The position numbers and the translations under genes are program-made. Positions 1 through 5,196 of a stretch of 7,878 bases of DNA are shown piece by piece. A model generated the notes under the pieces. That model saw nothing but the letters and a program-made list of their open reading frames with translations. It was not told where the DNA came from and did no database searches. Position 1 is the first letter of the stretch. Each line of letters opens with the position of its first letter. The stretch spans positions 1 through 7,878 of the forward strand of contig JBBSIS010000147.1 in the NCBI GenBank assembly GCA_038231955.1. The letters are read 5' to 3'. This DNA is from CADCTB01 sp038231955 (lineage in GTDB: Bacteria > Actinomycetota > Acidimicrobiia > Acidimicrobiales > AC-14).

Positions 1-208
1 CTACCGCCCCCAGTTCTACTTCCGCACCACCGACGTCACCGGCCAGATCACCCTGCCCGAGGGCACCGAGATGGTCATGCCCGGCGACAACATCACCCTC
101 AACGTCGAGCTCATCAACCCCATCGCCATGGACGAGGGCCTGCGCTTCGCCATCCGTGAGGGCGGCAGGACCGTGGGCGCCGGCCGCGTCACCAAGATTC
201 TCAAGTAG
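1..208 (+). CDS. tuf: Elongation factor Tu, C-terminal end (partial)
   Basis: The frame starting at base 2 gives 68 codons and ends at TAG 206-208; the 5' part lies outside the window. The peptide is the beta-barrel domain 3 of EF-Tu. It contains the blocks YRPQFYFRTTDVTG, MVMPGDN, and the terminal GRTVGAGRVTKI that is nearly invariant in bacteria. EF-Tu is the cytosolic GTPase that carries aminoacyl-tRNA to the ribosomal A site, and domain 3 contributes to tRNA and EF-Ts contacts. About 330 residues, including the GTPase domain, are missing upstream. tuf directly before rpmG/secE/nusG matches an arrangement known from several bacterial phyla (tufB in E. coli, tuf-rpmG in Thermus). No anomaly is visible in the part present. 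Confidence 0.97.
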   Translation, partial: YRPQFYFRTTDVTGQITLPEGTEMVMPGDNITLNVELINPIAMDEGLRFAIREGGRTVGAGRVTKILK

Positions 209-215
209 CTCCAGT

Positions 216-230
216 GGGGCGCTCCGCCCC
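216..230 (+). terminator. Short GC hairpin after tuf, possible weak terminator
   Basis: GGGGCG (216-221) and CGCCCC (225-230) form a 6-bp stem with a 3-base loop, eight bases after the tuf stop. No T tract follows; the next bases are more C. It could be a partial terminator or a processing or stability hairpin between tuf and rpmG. The stem is short, so GC-rich chance pairing is possible. Confidence 0.35.
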
Positions 231-285
231 CCCGACGATCCCAACAGAGTTCGAGAGCAGCGCGTGAGCCGAGAGGAAGACCGAA

Positions 286-450
286 GTGGCCAAGGGCGAG
301 AAGCGGGTGAAGGTGACGCTGGCATGCGAGACGTGCAAGCGCCGAAACTACATCACCATGAAGAACAAGCAGAACGACCGGGAACGCATGGAAGTCAAGA
401 AGTACTGCCGGTGGGACCGGGTGCACACGGTGCATCGGGAGACCCGCTAG
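286..450 (+). CDS. rpmG: 50S ribosomal protein L33, with a C-to-D change in the zinc knuckle
   Basis: This 54-residue protein starts at GTG 286, with a purine-rich Shine-Dalgarno GAGAGGAAG at 271-279. L33 is a small protein of the large ribosomal subunit near the E site. Visible family blocks are TLACETCKRRNYIT (residues 11-24) and the C-terminal HTVHRETR. Zinc-binding L33 has two CxxC pairs. Here the first pair is intact (C14, C17), but the second reads C41-R-W-D44, so the fourth ligand is Asp. It lies 77 bases after tuf and directly before the sigma factor gene, probably in the same transcript. The length is normal for the family and the reading frame is intact. The identification is secure. 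Whether zinc is still bound cannot be read from the sequence. Confidence 0.95.
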   Translation: MAKGEKRVKVTLACETCKRRNYITMKNKQNDRERMEVKKYCRWDRVHTVHRETR

Positions 451-488
451 GAACAGGTAACGAACCGGGCGACGAACCGGTCATAGAG

Positions 489-1067
489 GTGGTGATCCCC
501 TCCGAAGAAGCCAGCTTGGTGGCGGCGGCCAAGGCGGGCGACAACAACGCCTTCGCCGCGCTGGTGCGAGCCACCGAGGCCGATGTCTACACCCTGGCCT
601 ACCGCCTCACCGGCAACGAGGACGACGCCCGGGACGTGGCCCAGGAAGCGTACCTCCGGGCCTTCCGGGCCCTGAAGCGGTTTCGGGGCGATGCCCGGTT
701 CTCGACGTGGATGTACCGGATCACCGCCAACTGCGCGTCGAGCCACCTGACGCGCCGGTCCAAGGGGGGCCATGAGGAGTTGTCGGAGGACGACACCATG
801 ATCGACGACCGACCCGAGGCGGACCCGGAGACGATGGCCGAGGCCGGTTTCCTCCGCGATCGCGTGACAGCCGCCTTGGCCGACCTCCCGCCCATCCTGC
901 GGGCGGTGGTCGTGCTGCGCGACGTCTACGACCTTCCGCATGAGGCGATCGCCTCCGAGCTGGGGATCACCGAGTCGGCGGCCAAGGTGCGCCTGCACCG
1001 GGCCCGTCGCAAGCTGCGGGAGCGCCTGTTCCCCCTGCCCGGAGAGGAGAAGGCCCGTGCGGTCTGA
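489..1067 (+). CDS. ECF-family RNA polymerase sigma factor
   Basis: This sigma-70 family protein of the extracytoplasmic-function type is about 192 residues from GTG 489. Region 2 spans roughly residues 21-91, with the DDARDVAQEAYLRAF core that contacts RNA polymerase and the FSTWMYRITAN segment linked to -10 melting. A short acidic linker follows (about 92-123). Region 4 spans about 124-180, with the helix-turn-helix LPHEAIASELGITESAAKVR that reads the -35 element. Regions 1.1 and 3 are absent, as expected for ECF factors. The start is uncertain. GTG 489 and GTG 492 are adjacent, GTG 519 has GAAGAAG upstream, and an in-frame GTG at 411 would overlap rpmG. The 3' end overlaps the anti-sigma gene by 11 bp, implying translational coupling. 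ECF subgroup and target promoters cannot be assigned from the sequence alone. Confidence 0.93.
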   Translation: MVIPSEEASLVAAAKAGDNNAFAALVRATEADVYTLAYRLTGNEDDARDVAQEAYLRAFRALKRFRGDARFSTWMYRITANCASSHLTRRSKGGHEELSEDDTMIDDRPEADPETMAEAGFLRDRVTAALADLPPILRAVVVLRDVYDLPHEAIASELGITESAAKVRLHRARRKLRERLFPLPGEEKARAV

Positions 1068-1551
1068 GCGAGGACCGAAGCGAAGCGGCGGCCCGCAGCG
1101 ACCAGTCATGGAGGAGCGAGGACCGAAGCGAAGCGGCGGCCCGCAGCGACTGGCTCGGCCCAGCAAGTACTTCGGGAGTGGCGGTGTGTCCTGTGACGAC
1201 GTGGCTGACGCCCTCCCCGGCATCATCGACGGCGTGGACGTGGCCGACCTCGACGTCCAGCGCCACGTGACCGCCTGCCTGCGCTGCCAGGCCGAGCTCG
1301 TGCAGTACCGCAAGGTGCTCAAGGCGCTCCATCACCTGCGCACCGAGGTATTGGAGCCGGCGCCGGGCCTCCTGCCCGACATCCTGGCGTCCTTGGAGGC
1401 CGTCGGCGAGCGCCGGGCCATGCACGACCTGCTCAATGGCCGCCGGGTGGCCTACGTCGGCGGTATCGCCGCCGCCACCGCAGCTGGCGCCGCCGGGGCG
1501 ATCGTCCTGGCCAGCCGGGCCCGCGGCCGCAAAGTACGCCTCGCCAGCTAG
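1057..1551 (+). CDS. Zinc-type (ZAS) anti-sigma factor with a C-terminal membrane helix
   Basis: This is the likely cognate anti-sigma factor, 164 residues from GTG 1057. That start has a strong Shine-Dalgarno (AGGAG at 1045-1049) and overlaps the sigma stop. The zinc-binding anti-sigma motif HxxxCxxC is visible as HVTACLRC (H70, C74, C77), with a further Cys at 46. A helical linker follows, then one hydrophobic segment at about residues 131-152 (AYVGGIAAATAAGAAGAIVL) and a basic tail. The expected role is to hold the sigma factor inactive near the membrane until a signal releases it. Residues 4-31 come from two copies of a 37-bp DNA repeat and read ERGPKRSGGPQR twice. They look low-complexity. 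A second start, GTG 1186 with GGGAG upstream, would skip this part and begin at the Cys-containing domain (121 residues). The specific signal is unknown. Confidence 0.82.
   Translation: MRSERGPKRSGGPQRPVMEERGPKRSGGPQRLARPSKYFGSGGVSCDDVADALPGIIDGVDVADLDVQRHVTACLRCQAELVQYRKVLKALHHLRTEVLEPAPGLLPDILASLEAVGERRAMHDLLNGRRVAYVGGIAAATAAGAAGAIVLASRARGRKVRLAS
1066..1102 (+). repeat. 37-bp direct repeat, copy 1
   Basis: This is the first of two identical 37-bp copies. It begins GAGCGAGGACCGAAGCGAAG and ends CCCGCAGCGAC. It starts on the last two bases of the sigma stop codon and lies in the 5' part of the anti-sigma reading frame. Copy 2 begins 48 bp later, a multiple of three, so the frame is kept. Confidence 0.9.
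1114..1150 (+). repeat. 37-bp direct repeat, copy 2
   Basis: This is the second perfect copy, separated from copy 1 by 11 bases (1103-1113). It ends 35 bases before the alternative anti-sigma start GTG 1186. Perfect identity suggests a recent duplication or a dispersed repeat family; only other genome sequence could decide between them. Confidence 0.9.
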
Positions 1552-1591
1552 TGCCGGTGCCGCCCGGGGAGGCATGATCGCGTCGATGCGG

Positions 1592-1597
1592 TACCCT
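1592..1597 (+). promoter_or_regulatory. Possible -10 element for the tRNA-Trp/secE/nusG unit
   Basis: TACCCT fits the TAnnnT pattern of actinobacterial -10 boxes and lies 36 bases before the tRNA. The position 17 bp upstream (GAGGCA) is not a recognisable -35. It is listed because an 81-base gap before a tRNA gene is a natural place for a promoter, but the support is weak. Confidence 0.25.
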
Positions 1598-1632
1598 TTG
1601 GGCCACGTACGTCAGGGGCCAGACGCCCGTCT

Positions 1633-1706
1633 AGGGCAGTAGCTCAATTTGGCAGAGCACCGGTCTCCAAAACCGGCGGTTGGGGGTTCGAGTCCCTCCT
1701 GCCCTG
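1633..1706 (+). tRNA. trnW: tRNA-Trp (anticodon CCA)
   Basis: A complete cloverleaf of 74 bases folds by eye. The acceptor stem is AGGGCAG (1633-1639) with CTGCCCT (1699-1705), with discriminator G1706. The D stem is GCTC/GAGC. The anticodon stem is CCGGT/ACCGG with loop CTCCAAA, giving anticodon CCA at 1667-1669, which reads UGG (tryptophan). The T stem is GGGGG/CCCTC with loop TTCGAGT. CCA is not encoded at the 3' end. It lies 32 bases before secE. A tRNA-Trp immediately before secE is also found in mycobacteria, which supports the assignment. Confidence 0.97.
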
Positions 1707-1738
1707 CTCGTTCGTCTTGACTCGAGCTGGAGAGCGCC

Positions 1739-2035
1739 GTGAACCGAGAGATGAAACGCATGATGCAGCGGCAGGGTCAGGTCGACGCTGACGGCACGCC
1801 GAGCCGGCGAGAGGCGCCGCGCCCGGCGGGGCGTACGGCCACCAAGGAGAAGCGGATCGGCGCCTCCGAATACGCCCGCCAGGTGCGGGGCGAGCTGCGG
1901 AAGGTGGCCTGGCCCACCCGGGCCGAGGTCACGAACTATTCGATCGTCGTGTTCCTCGCCCTCATCCTTCTCACCGGAGTGATCTTCGGGCTCGACTGGG
2001 GTTTCGGCAAGGCCGTCATCTTCCTCTTCAAATGA
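1739..2035 (+). CDS. secE: Preprotein translocase subunit SecE
   Basis: This 98-residue protein has one membrane helix (about residues 68-86, SIVVFLALILLTGVIFG). It carries the conserved amphipathic block just before the helix, GELRKVAWPTRAEV (residues 51-64), which is diagnostic of SecE. SecE clamps SecY in the plasma-membrane SecYEG channel. The first 40 residues are basic and polar, and poorly conserved in the family. The start GTG 1739 has GGAGAG at 1729-1734; ATG 1751 is an alternative that would remove four residues. The stop TGA (2033-2035) overlaps the nusG start as ATGA, so the two are probably translationally coupled. The single-helix form is usual outside gamma-proteobacteria, where E. 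coli SecE has three helices. Confidence 0.96.
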   Translation: MNREMKRMMQRQGQVDADGTPSRREAPRPAGRTATKEKRIGASEYARQVRGELRKVAWPTRAEVTNYSIVVFLALILLTGVIFGLDWGFGKAVIFLFK

Positions 2036-2784
2036 GCAACACCGATGATCTGGGAGGCATTGGCGATCTGGGTGGCCTCGGCGATCCCGAGGAGCAGCCT
2101 GTGGACGAACGAGCCGAAGTGGCCGACGCCGGTGGCGCCGGCACCCAGGTGATCACCGAGGACGAGCTGCTAGGAGCGGCGGCGCCCGAGTTGGACGAGG
2201 ACGACGACGAGGACGAGGCGCCGGTCGAGAGCCCGTATGACCGTCCTGGCTCCTGGTACGTCGTGCATACCTACGCCGGCTACGAGAACAAGGTGAAGTC
2301 CAACCTCGAGAGCCGGATCGCCTCCATGAACATGGAGGATCGCATCTTCGAGTGCGTCATCCCCATGGAGGACGTCATCGAGTTCAAGGGCGGCAAGCGG
2401 GTCACCGTCCAGAAAAAGGTGTTCCCCGGTTACCTGCTGGTGCGCTGTGAGCTGGACGACGATTCCTGGCGCGTCGTGCGCAACACCCCCGGCGTCACCG
2501 GGTTCGTGGGCCTGGGGGCCAAGCCCACGCCGCTGTCCCGCAAAGAGGTCGAGAACATCCTCCAGGTCCAGCCCGGGGGGAGCGAGGGCACGCCCAAGAA
2601 GGCTCGCCACCGGGCCATGTTCGAGATCGGCGAGAGCGTACGGGTCCGGGAAGGGCCCTTCGCCGACTTTACCGGCACCATCGCCGAGATCAACGACGAT
2701 CAGATGAAGTTGAAGGTCCTGGTCAACATCTTCGGCCGGGAGACCCCGGTCGAGTTGGAGTTCAGCCAGGTGGCCAAGCTCTAA
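2032..2784 (+). CDS. nusG: Transcription termination/antitermination factor NusG
   Basis: NusG, 250 residues, binds the RNA polymerase clamp and affects elongation, pausing and coupling to Rho or the ribosome. The NGN domain covers about residues 73-180, with SWYVVHTYAGYENKVK and the VFPGYLLV motif (130-137). The KOW domain covers about 196-250, with GESVRVREGPFADFTGTI. The first 72 residues are an acidic, Gly-Leu-rich, probably disordered extension (LGGIGDLGGLGD, then an Asp/Glu run at 54-62). Such extensions are typical of actinobacterial NusG; the E. coli protein is about 181 residues. The ATG at 2032 overlaps the secE stop. The Shine-Dalgarno is poor (upstream bases are CTTCAA), so initiation probably relies on translation of secE. 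Confidence 0.97.
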   Translation: MSNTDDLGGIGDLGGLGDPEEQPVDERAEVADAGGAGTQVITEDELLGAAAPELDEDDDEDEAPVESPYDRPGSWYVVHTYAGYENKVKSNLESRIASMNMEDRIFECVIPMEDVIEFKGGKRVTVQKKVFPGYLLVRCELDDDSWRVVRNTPGVTGFVGLGAKPTPLSRKEVENILQVQPGGSEGTPKKARHRAMFEIGESVRVREGPFADFTGTIAEINDDQMKLKVLVNIFGRETPVELEFSQVAKL

Positions 2785-2814
2785 CCGTCGTCGAGCAGTT
2801 GTCGCTGTAAATCA

Positions 2815-2848
2815 GGTGGGAGGCACCTCCGTTGCCGTCACTACCACC
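2815..2848 (+). promoter_or_regulatory. Probable rplK-rplA mRNA leader (L1-type autoregulatory element)
   Basis: In the 81-base gap before rplK, GGTGG (2815-2819) can pair with CCACC (2844-2848). Inside or competing with it are GGAG (2819-2822) / CTCC (2827-2830) and AGGTG (2814-2818) / CACCT (2824-2828). A GTGGGAGG motif followed by CCGTTG...ACCAC before rplK resembles, from memory, the mRNA site through which ribosomal protein L1 represses its own operon in many bacteria. The pairing is seen directly. Its assignment as an L1 site is inference. Confidence 0.5.
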
Positions 2849-2865
2849 GTTGAGAAAGGAAGCGT

Positions 2866-3294
2866 ATGGCCAAGAGACGTGTCGCCGCCGTCGTCAAGAT
2901 CCAGATCCCGGCGGGAGCGGCCACCCCGGCGCCTCCCGTCGGCACCGCCCTGGGCCCCCACGGCGTGAACATCATGGAGTTCTGCAAGCAGTACAACGCC
3001 GCCACCGAGGCCCAGCGGGGCACCGTGGTGCCAGCCGAGATCACCGTGTTCGAGGACCGCTCGTTCACGTTCGTAATCAAGACCCCGCCCACGCCGGTCC
3101 TTCTGCGGGCCGCCGCCGGCCTGGCCAAGGGATCGACCACGCCCGGGCGCGAGGCGGCCGGCACGGTCACCGATGCCCAGATCACCGAGATTGCCACCAC
3201 CAAGCTGCCCGACCTCAACGCCGACAAGCTCGACGCCGCCAAGCGCCAGGTCGTCGGGACGGCCCGGTCCATGGGCATCACGGTCAAGGGATAG
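2866..3294 (+). CDS. rplK: 50S ribosomal protein L11
   Basis: This is a 142-residue protein of normal length for L11. It sits at the base of the L7/L12 stalk, binds 23S rRNA in the GTPase-associated centre, and is needed for RelA-type sensing of uncharged tRNA. The N-terminal domain shows KIQIPAGAATPAPPVGTALG and GVNIMEFCKQYNAAT, with the proline pair typical of the flexible domain. The C-terminal rRNA-binding domain shows TTPGREAAGTVTDAQ and ends with GTARSMGITVKG. One small deviation is Thr in the usual PPVGPALG block (here PPVGTALG). The ATG start has AAAGGA at 2855-2860. rplA begins four bases after the stop. Confidence 0.98.
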   Translation: MAKRRVAAVVKIQIPAGAATPAPPVGTALGPHGVNIMEFCKQYNAATEAQRGTVVPAEITVFEDRSFTFVIKTPPTPVLLRAAAGLAKGSTTPGREAAGTVTDAQITEIATTKLPDLNADKLDAAKRQVVGTARSMGITVKG

Positions 3295-3298
3295 CGCC

Positions 3299-4030
3299 AT
3301 GACCCACACCAACAAGAACAGCAAGAAGTACGTCGATGCCACCCGCCGCTTCGATCGCGACCGCCAGCACGGCCCGGGCGAGGCCGTCGACCTGGTGAAG
3401 AGCCTCGCCGCGGCCCGTTTCGACGAGACAGTGGAGCTGGCCGTGCGCCTGGGGGTCGACCCCCGGAAGGCCGACCAGATCGTCCGCGGCACCGTCGGCC
3501 TGCCTGCCGGCACCGGCAAGACCGTGCGGGTGGTCGCCTTCGCCGCCGGAGAGGCGGCCAACGCCGCCCGCGAGGCCGGGGCCGATGTGGTCGGTGCCGA
3601 CGACCTTGTCGCCCGTGTCGCCGGCGGTTTCCTCGACTTCGACGTGGCCATCGCCACCCCCGACCTCATGGGCCAGGTGGGCAAGCTGGGCCGGGTCCTC
3701 GGGCCCCGCGGCCTCATGCCCAACCCGAAGACGGGGACGGTCACCATGGACGTGGGCCGGGCCGTGCGTGAGTTCAAGGGTGGCCGGGTCGAGTACCGCA
3801 CCGACCGCTACGGCAACATCCACGTGCCGATCGGCAGGGTGAGCTTCGACCGGCGGTCGCTGCTGCAGAACCTGCAGGCCGTCATCGAGGAGCTGCAACG
3901 GGCCAAGCCGGCCTCGGCCAAGGGTCGCTACATGATCTCCGTGGCCATCTCGTCGACCATGGGCCCCGGCGTGAAGGTCGAGCCCAGCCCGCTGCGGGCC
4001 CTCGACGAGGAGCTCACCGCCGCGTCGTAG
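3299..4030 (+). CDS. rplA: 50S ribosomal protein L1
   Basis: L1, 243 residues from ATG 3299, forms the mobile L1 stalk that helps move deacylated tRNA out of the E site. In many bacteria it represses its own mRNA. The family signature is clear: FDVAIATPDLMGQVGKLGRV followed by LGPRGLMPNPKTGTV. After it comes the KGGRVEYRTDRYGNIHVPIG segment and the C-terminal SSTMGPGVKVEP. The start is preceded by AAGGGA inside the last codons of rplK, so the two genes are closely coupled. The reading frame stays open further upstream, but those starts lie inside rplK and do not encode L1-like residues. The length fits the family (E. coli 234). Confidence 0.98.
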   Translation: MTHTNKNSKKYVDATRRFDRDRQHGPGEAVDLVKSLAAARFDETVELAVRLGVDPRKADQIVRGTVGLPAGTGKTVRVVAFAAGEAANAAREAGADVVGADDLVARVAGGFLDFDVAIATPDLMGQVGKLGRVLGPRGLMPNPKTGTVTMDVGRAVREFKGGRVEYRTDRYGNIHVPIGRVSFDRRSLLQNLQAVIEELQRAKPASAKGRYMISVAISSTMGPGVKVEPSPLRALDEELTAAS

Positions 4031-4034
4031 CAGG

Positions 4035-4040
4035 TAGTAT
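4035..4040 (+). promoter_or_regulatory. Possible -10 element upstream of the rplJ leader
   Basis: TAGTAT fits TAnnnT and lies just before the first helix of the rplJ leader, so a start about 7 bases downstream would transcribe the whole leader. I find no convincing -35 hexamer at 16-18 bp upstream. Separate rplJ promoters are reported in some actinobacteria, which makes the site plausible but unproven. Confidence 0.3.
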
Positions 4041-4164
4041 CGCTTCGTTACAAGAACGCCAGAGACATTCGGTGCGTAGCAACGCGTAAGCGGCCCGGCG
4101 GGGCCCGCCCAACGAGGCGTGATCCTTCCGAGGAGCACGTTCGCGCCGAGCGCACCCGGAAGGA
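4041..4164 (+). promoter_or_regulatory. Structured rplJ mRNA leader (L10-type) with a helix covering the ribosome binding site
   Basis: The 140-base gap between rplA and rplJ folds into two main hairpins. Helix A pairs CGCTTCGTT (4041-4049) with AACGAGGCG (4111-4119), nine pairs with one G-T, and contains CCAGAGAC (4059-4066) and a nested GGCCC/GGGCC hairpin (4092-4105). Helix B pairs TCCTTCCG (4123-4130) with CGGAAGGA (4157-4164), eight perfect pairs, and buries part of the rplJ Shine-Dalgarno AAGGAG. Loop bases GGTGCG (4071-4076) and CGCACC (4151-4156) are also complementary. The location and the AGAGAC element fit the known L10 leader, where L10(L7/L12)4 binds its own mRNA. The pairings are seen by eye; the regulatory role is inferred. 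Confidence 0.65.
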
Positions 4165-4170
4165 GAGGCA

Positions 4171-4707
4171 TTGGGAGAACCGAGACCTGAAAAGGTCGCC
4201 GTCGTCGCTGAAGTGCGCGAGCGCCTGTCGTCGTCGAACGGGGCGTTGCTGACCGAGTACCGCGGCCTGAAGGTGGCCGACCTGGCCGCCTTGCGCCGGT
4301 CGGTCGGCGACGCCGGCGGCGAGTACAAGATCTACAAGAACACCCTGGCCCGCCTGGCTGCGGCCGAGCTCGGCCTGACCGACCTCGACCCGATGCTGGT
4401 CGGCCCCACGGCCATCGCCTTCATCGATGGTGACGCGGTGGCCGTGGCCAAGAGTCTCCGGGACTTCGCCCGGGGCAACCCCAACTTGACCATCAAGGGC
4501 GGCCTGCTCGGCAGCAAGGTGCTGAGCGCGGCCGATGCCGGGGCCCTCGCCGATGTCGCTCCTCGCGAGGTCATCCTGGCCCGCATTGCCGGCGCGTTCG
4601 CCGCCCCCCTCCAGAAGATGGCGGGCCTGCTCCAAGCCCTGCCCCGCAATTTCGCCTACGGGCTGTCTGCCCTCGTTGAGAAGCGTGAGAAGGAAGGAAA
4701 CCAGTAA
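4171..4707 (+). CDS. rplJ: 50S ribosomal protein L10
   Basis: L10, 178 residues, is the stalk base that anchors L7/L12 dimers and binds 23S rRNA beside L11. The N-terminal RNA-binding domain is recognisable: PEKVAVVAEVRERL, ALLTEYRGLKVADLAALRR, and YKIYKNTLARLAA. The middle contains VGPTAIAFI and IKGGLL. The C-terminal helix that binds L7/L12 dimers begins around LQKMAGLLQALPRNFAYGL. The start is TTG 4171 with AAGGAGAGG upstream. An in-frame stop at 4120-4122 and the lack of any other start codon in between make TTG the only good choice. Translation is probably limited by leader helix B, which overlaps the Shine-Dalgarno. The stop TAA shares one base with the rplL ATG. Confidence 0.97.
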   Translation: MGEPRPEKVAVVAEVRERLSSSNGALLTEYRGLKVADLAALRRSVGDAGGEYKIYKNTLARLAAAELGLTDLDPMLVGPTAIAFIDGDAVAVAKSLRDFARGNPNLTIKGGLLGSKVLSAADAGALADVAPREVILARIAGAFAAPLQKMAGLLQALPRNFAYGLSALVEKREKEGNQ

Positions 4708-5093
4708 TGGCTACCAAGGACGAGATCCTCGAAAGCATCGCCGGGATGACCGTGCTCGAGCTGTCCGAGCTCCTGAAGGAGTTCGAGGACAAGTTCGGCG
4801 TGACCGCGGCTGCCCCGATGATGGCCATGCCGGCGGGCGGCGGTGGCGGCGGCGGCGAGGCCGCCCCGGCCGAGGAGGAGCAGGACGAGTTCGACGTCAT
4901 CCTCACCGAAGTCGGTGCCCAGAAGATCCCGGTCATCAAGGAGGTGCGCGCCCTCACCAACCTGGGCCTCAAGGAGGCCAAGGATCTGGTCGACAGCGCG
5001 CCCAAGCCCGTGCTCGAGAAGGTGTCGAAGGACGACGCACAGAAGGCCAAGGCCCAGCTCGAAGGGGCCGGAGTCACCGTCGAGCTCAAGTAG
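4707..5093 (+). CDS. rplL: 50S ribosomal protein L7/L12
   Basis: L7/L12, 128 residues, forms the multi-copy flexible stalk that recruits and activates EF-Tu, EF-G and IF2. The N-terminal dimerisation domain (about 1-31) reads EILESIAGMTVLELSELLKE. The hinge (about 32-58) is rich in Ala and Gly, with seven consecutive glycines at 44-50. The C-terminal factor-binding domain (59-128) shows EFDVILTEVGAQKIPVIKEV, LTNLGLKEAKDLVDSAPKPV and the terminal AGVTVELK. The ATG start overlaps the rplJ stop (TAATG), with GGAAGGAAA upstream (4692-4700). The strong Shine-Dalgarno plus coupling fits the need for more L7/L12 than L10. Confidence 0.98.
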   Translation: MATKDEILESIAGMTVLELSELLKEFEDKFGVTAAAPMMAMPAGGGGGGGEAAPAEEEQDEFDVILTEVGAQKIPVIKEVRALTNLGLKEAKDLVDSAPKPVLEKVSKDDAQKAKAQLEGAGVTVELK

Positions 5094-5103
5094 CGACCGG
5101 GTT

Positions 5104-5163
5104 CACCGGGGCCTCCGCCGGGGTCAAGGGGCCATCAGAACCCTTGACCCCGGTCTTCCGGTG
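5104..5163 (+). terminator. rplL-rpoB intergenic hairpin, probable attenuator
   Basis: Eleven bases after the rplL stop, CCGGGGTCAAGGG (5118-5130) pairs perfectly with CCCTTGACCCCGG (5141-5153), giving a 13-bp stem with a 10-base loop. An outer helix, CACCGG (5104-5109) with CCGGTG (5158-5163), can enclose it. There is no T tract, as is common for high-GC terminators. A partial terminator at this site is known in E. coli, where it lowers rpoBC relative to rplJL; the same role is inferred here. Confidence 0.75.
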
Positions 5164-5174
5164 GCATACGCTCC

Positions 5175-5196
5175 GGCCAGCTTGTTCGAGCTGGCT
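5175..5196 (+). other. Second hairpin in the rpoB leader region
   Basis: GCCAGCT (5176-5182) pairs perfectly with AGCTGGC (5189-5195) around the loop TGTTCG, and G5175-T5196 adds a wobble pair. It lies 11 bases after the large hairpin. It may be a second terminator stem or an RNase-processing hairpin; E. coli has an RNase III site in this interval. The function is not shown by the sequence. Confidence 0.5.

Noticed and set aside
156..488. Upstream extension of the sigma factor frame through rpmG and tuf
   Set aside because: It overlaps rpmG and tuf in another frame, and the residues before about 489 do not resemble a sigma factor. Only the later start is kept.
1066..1150. Insertion sequence remnant at the sigma/anti-sigma junction
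   Set aside because: The two copies are direct, 48 bp apart, with no transposase fragment and no terminal inverted repeats. A short repeat family is more economical.
447..1322. 291-codon minus-strand frame opposite the sigma/anti-sigma genes
   Set aside because: It is a shadow of two clear plus-strand families. It contains the reverse reading of the 37-bp repeats and has no recognisable domain.
2032..2250. Frameshift or fusion at the NusG N-terminus
   Set aside because: The acidic extension of about 72 residues is a usual actinobacterial NusG feature, and the frame is continuous from the ATGA overlap.
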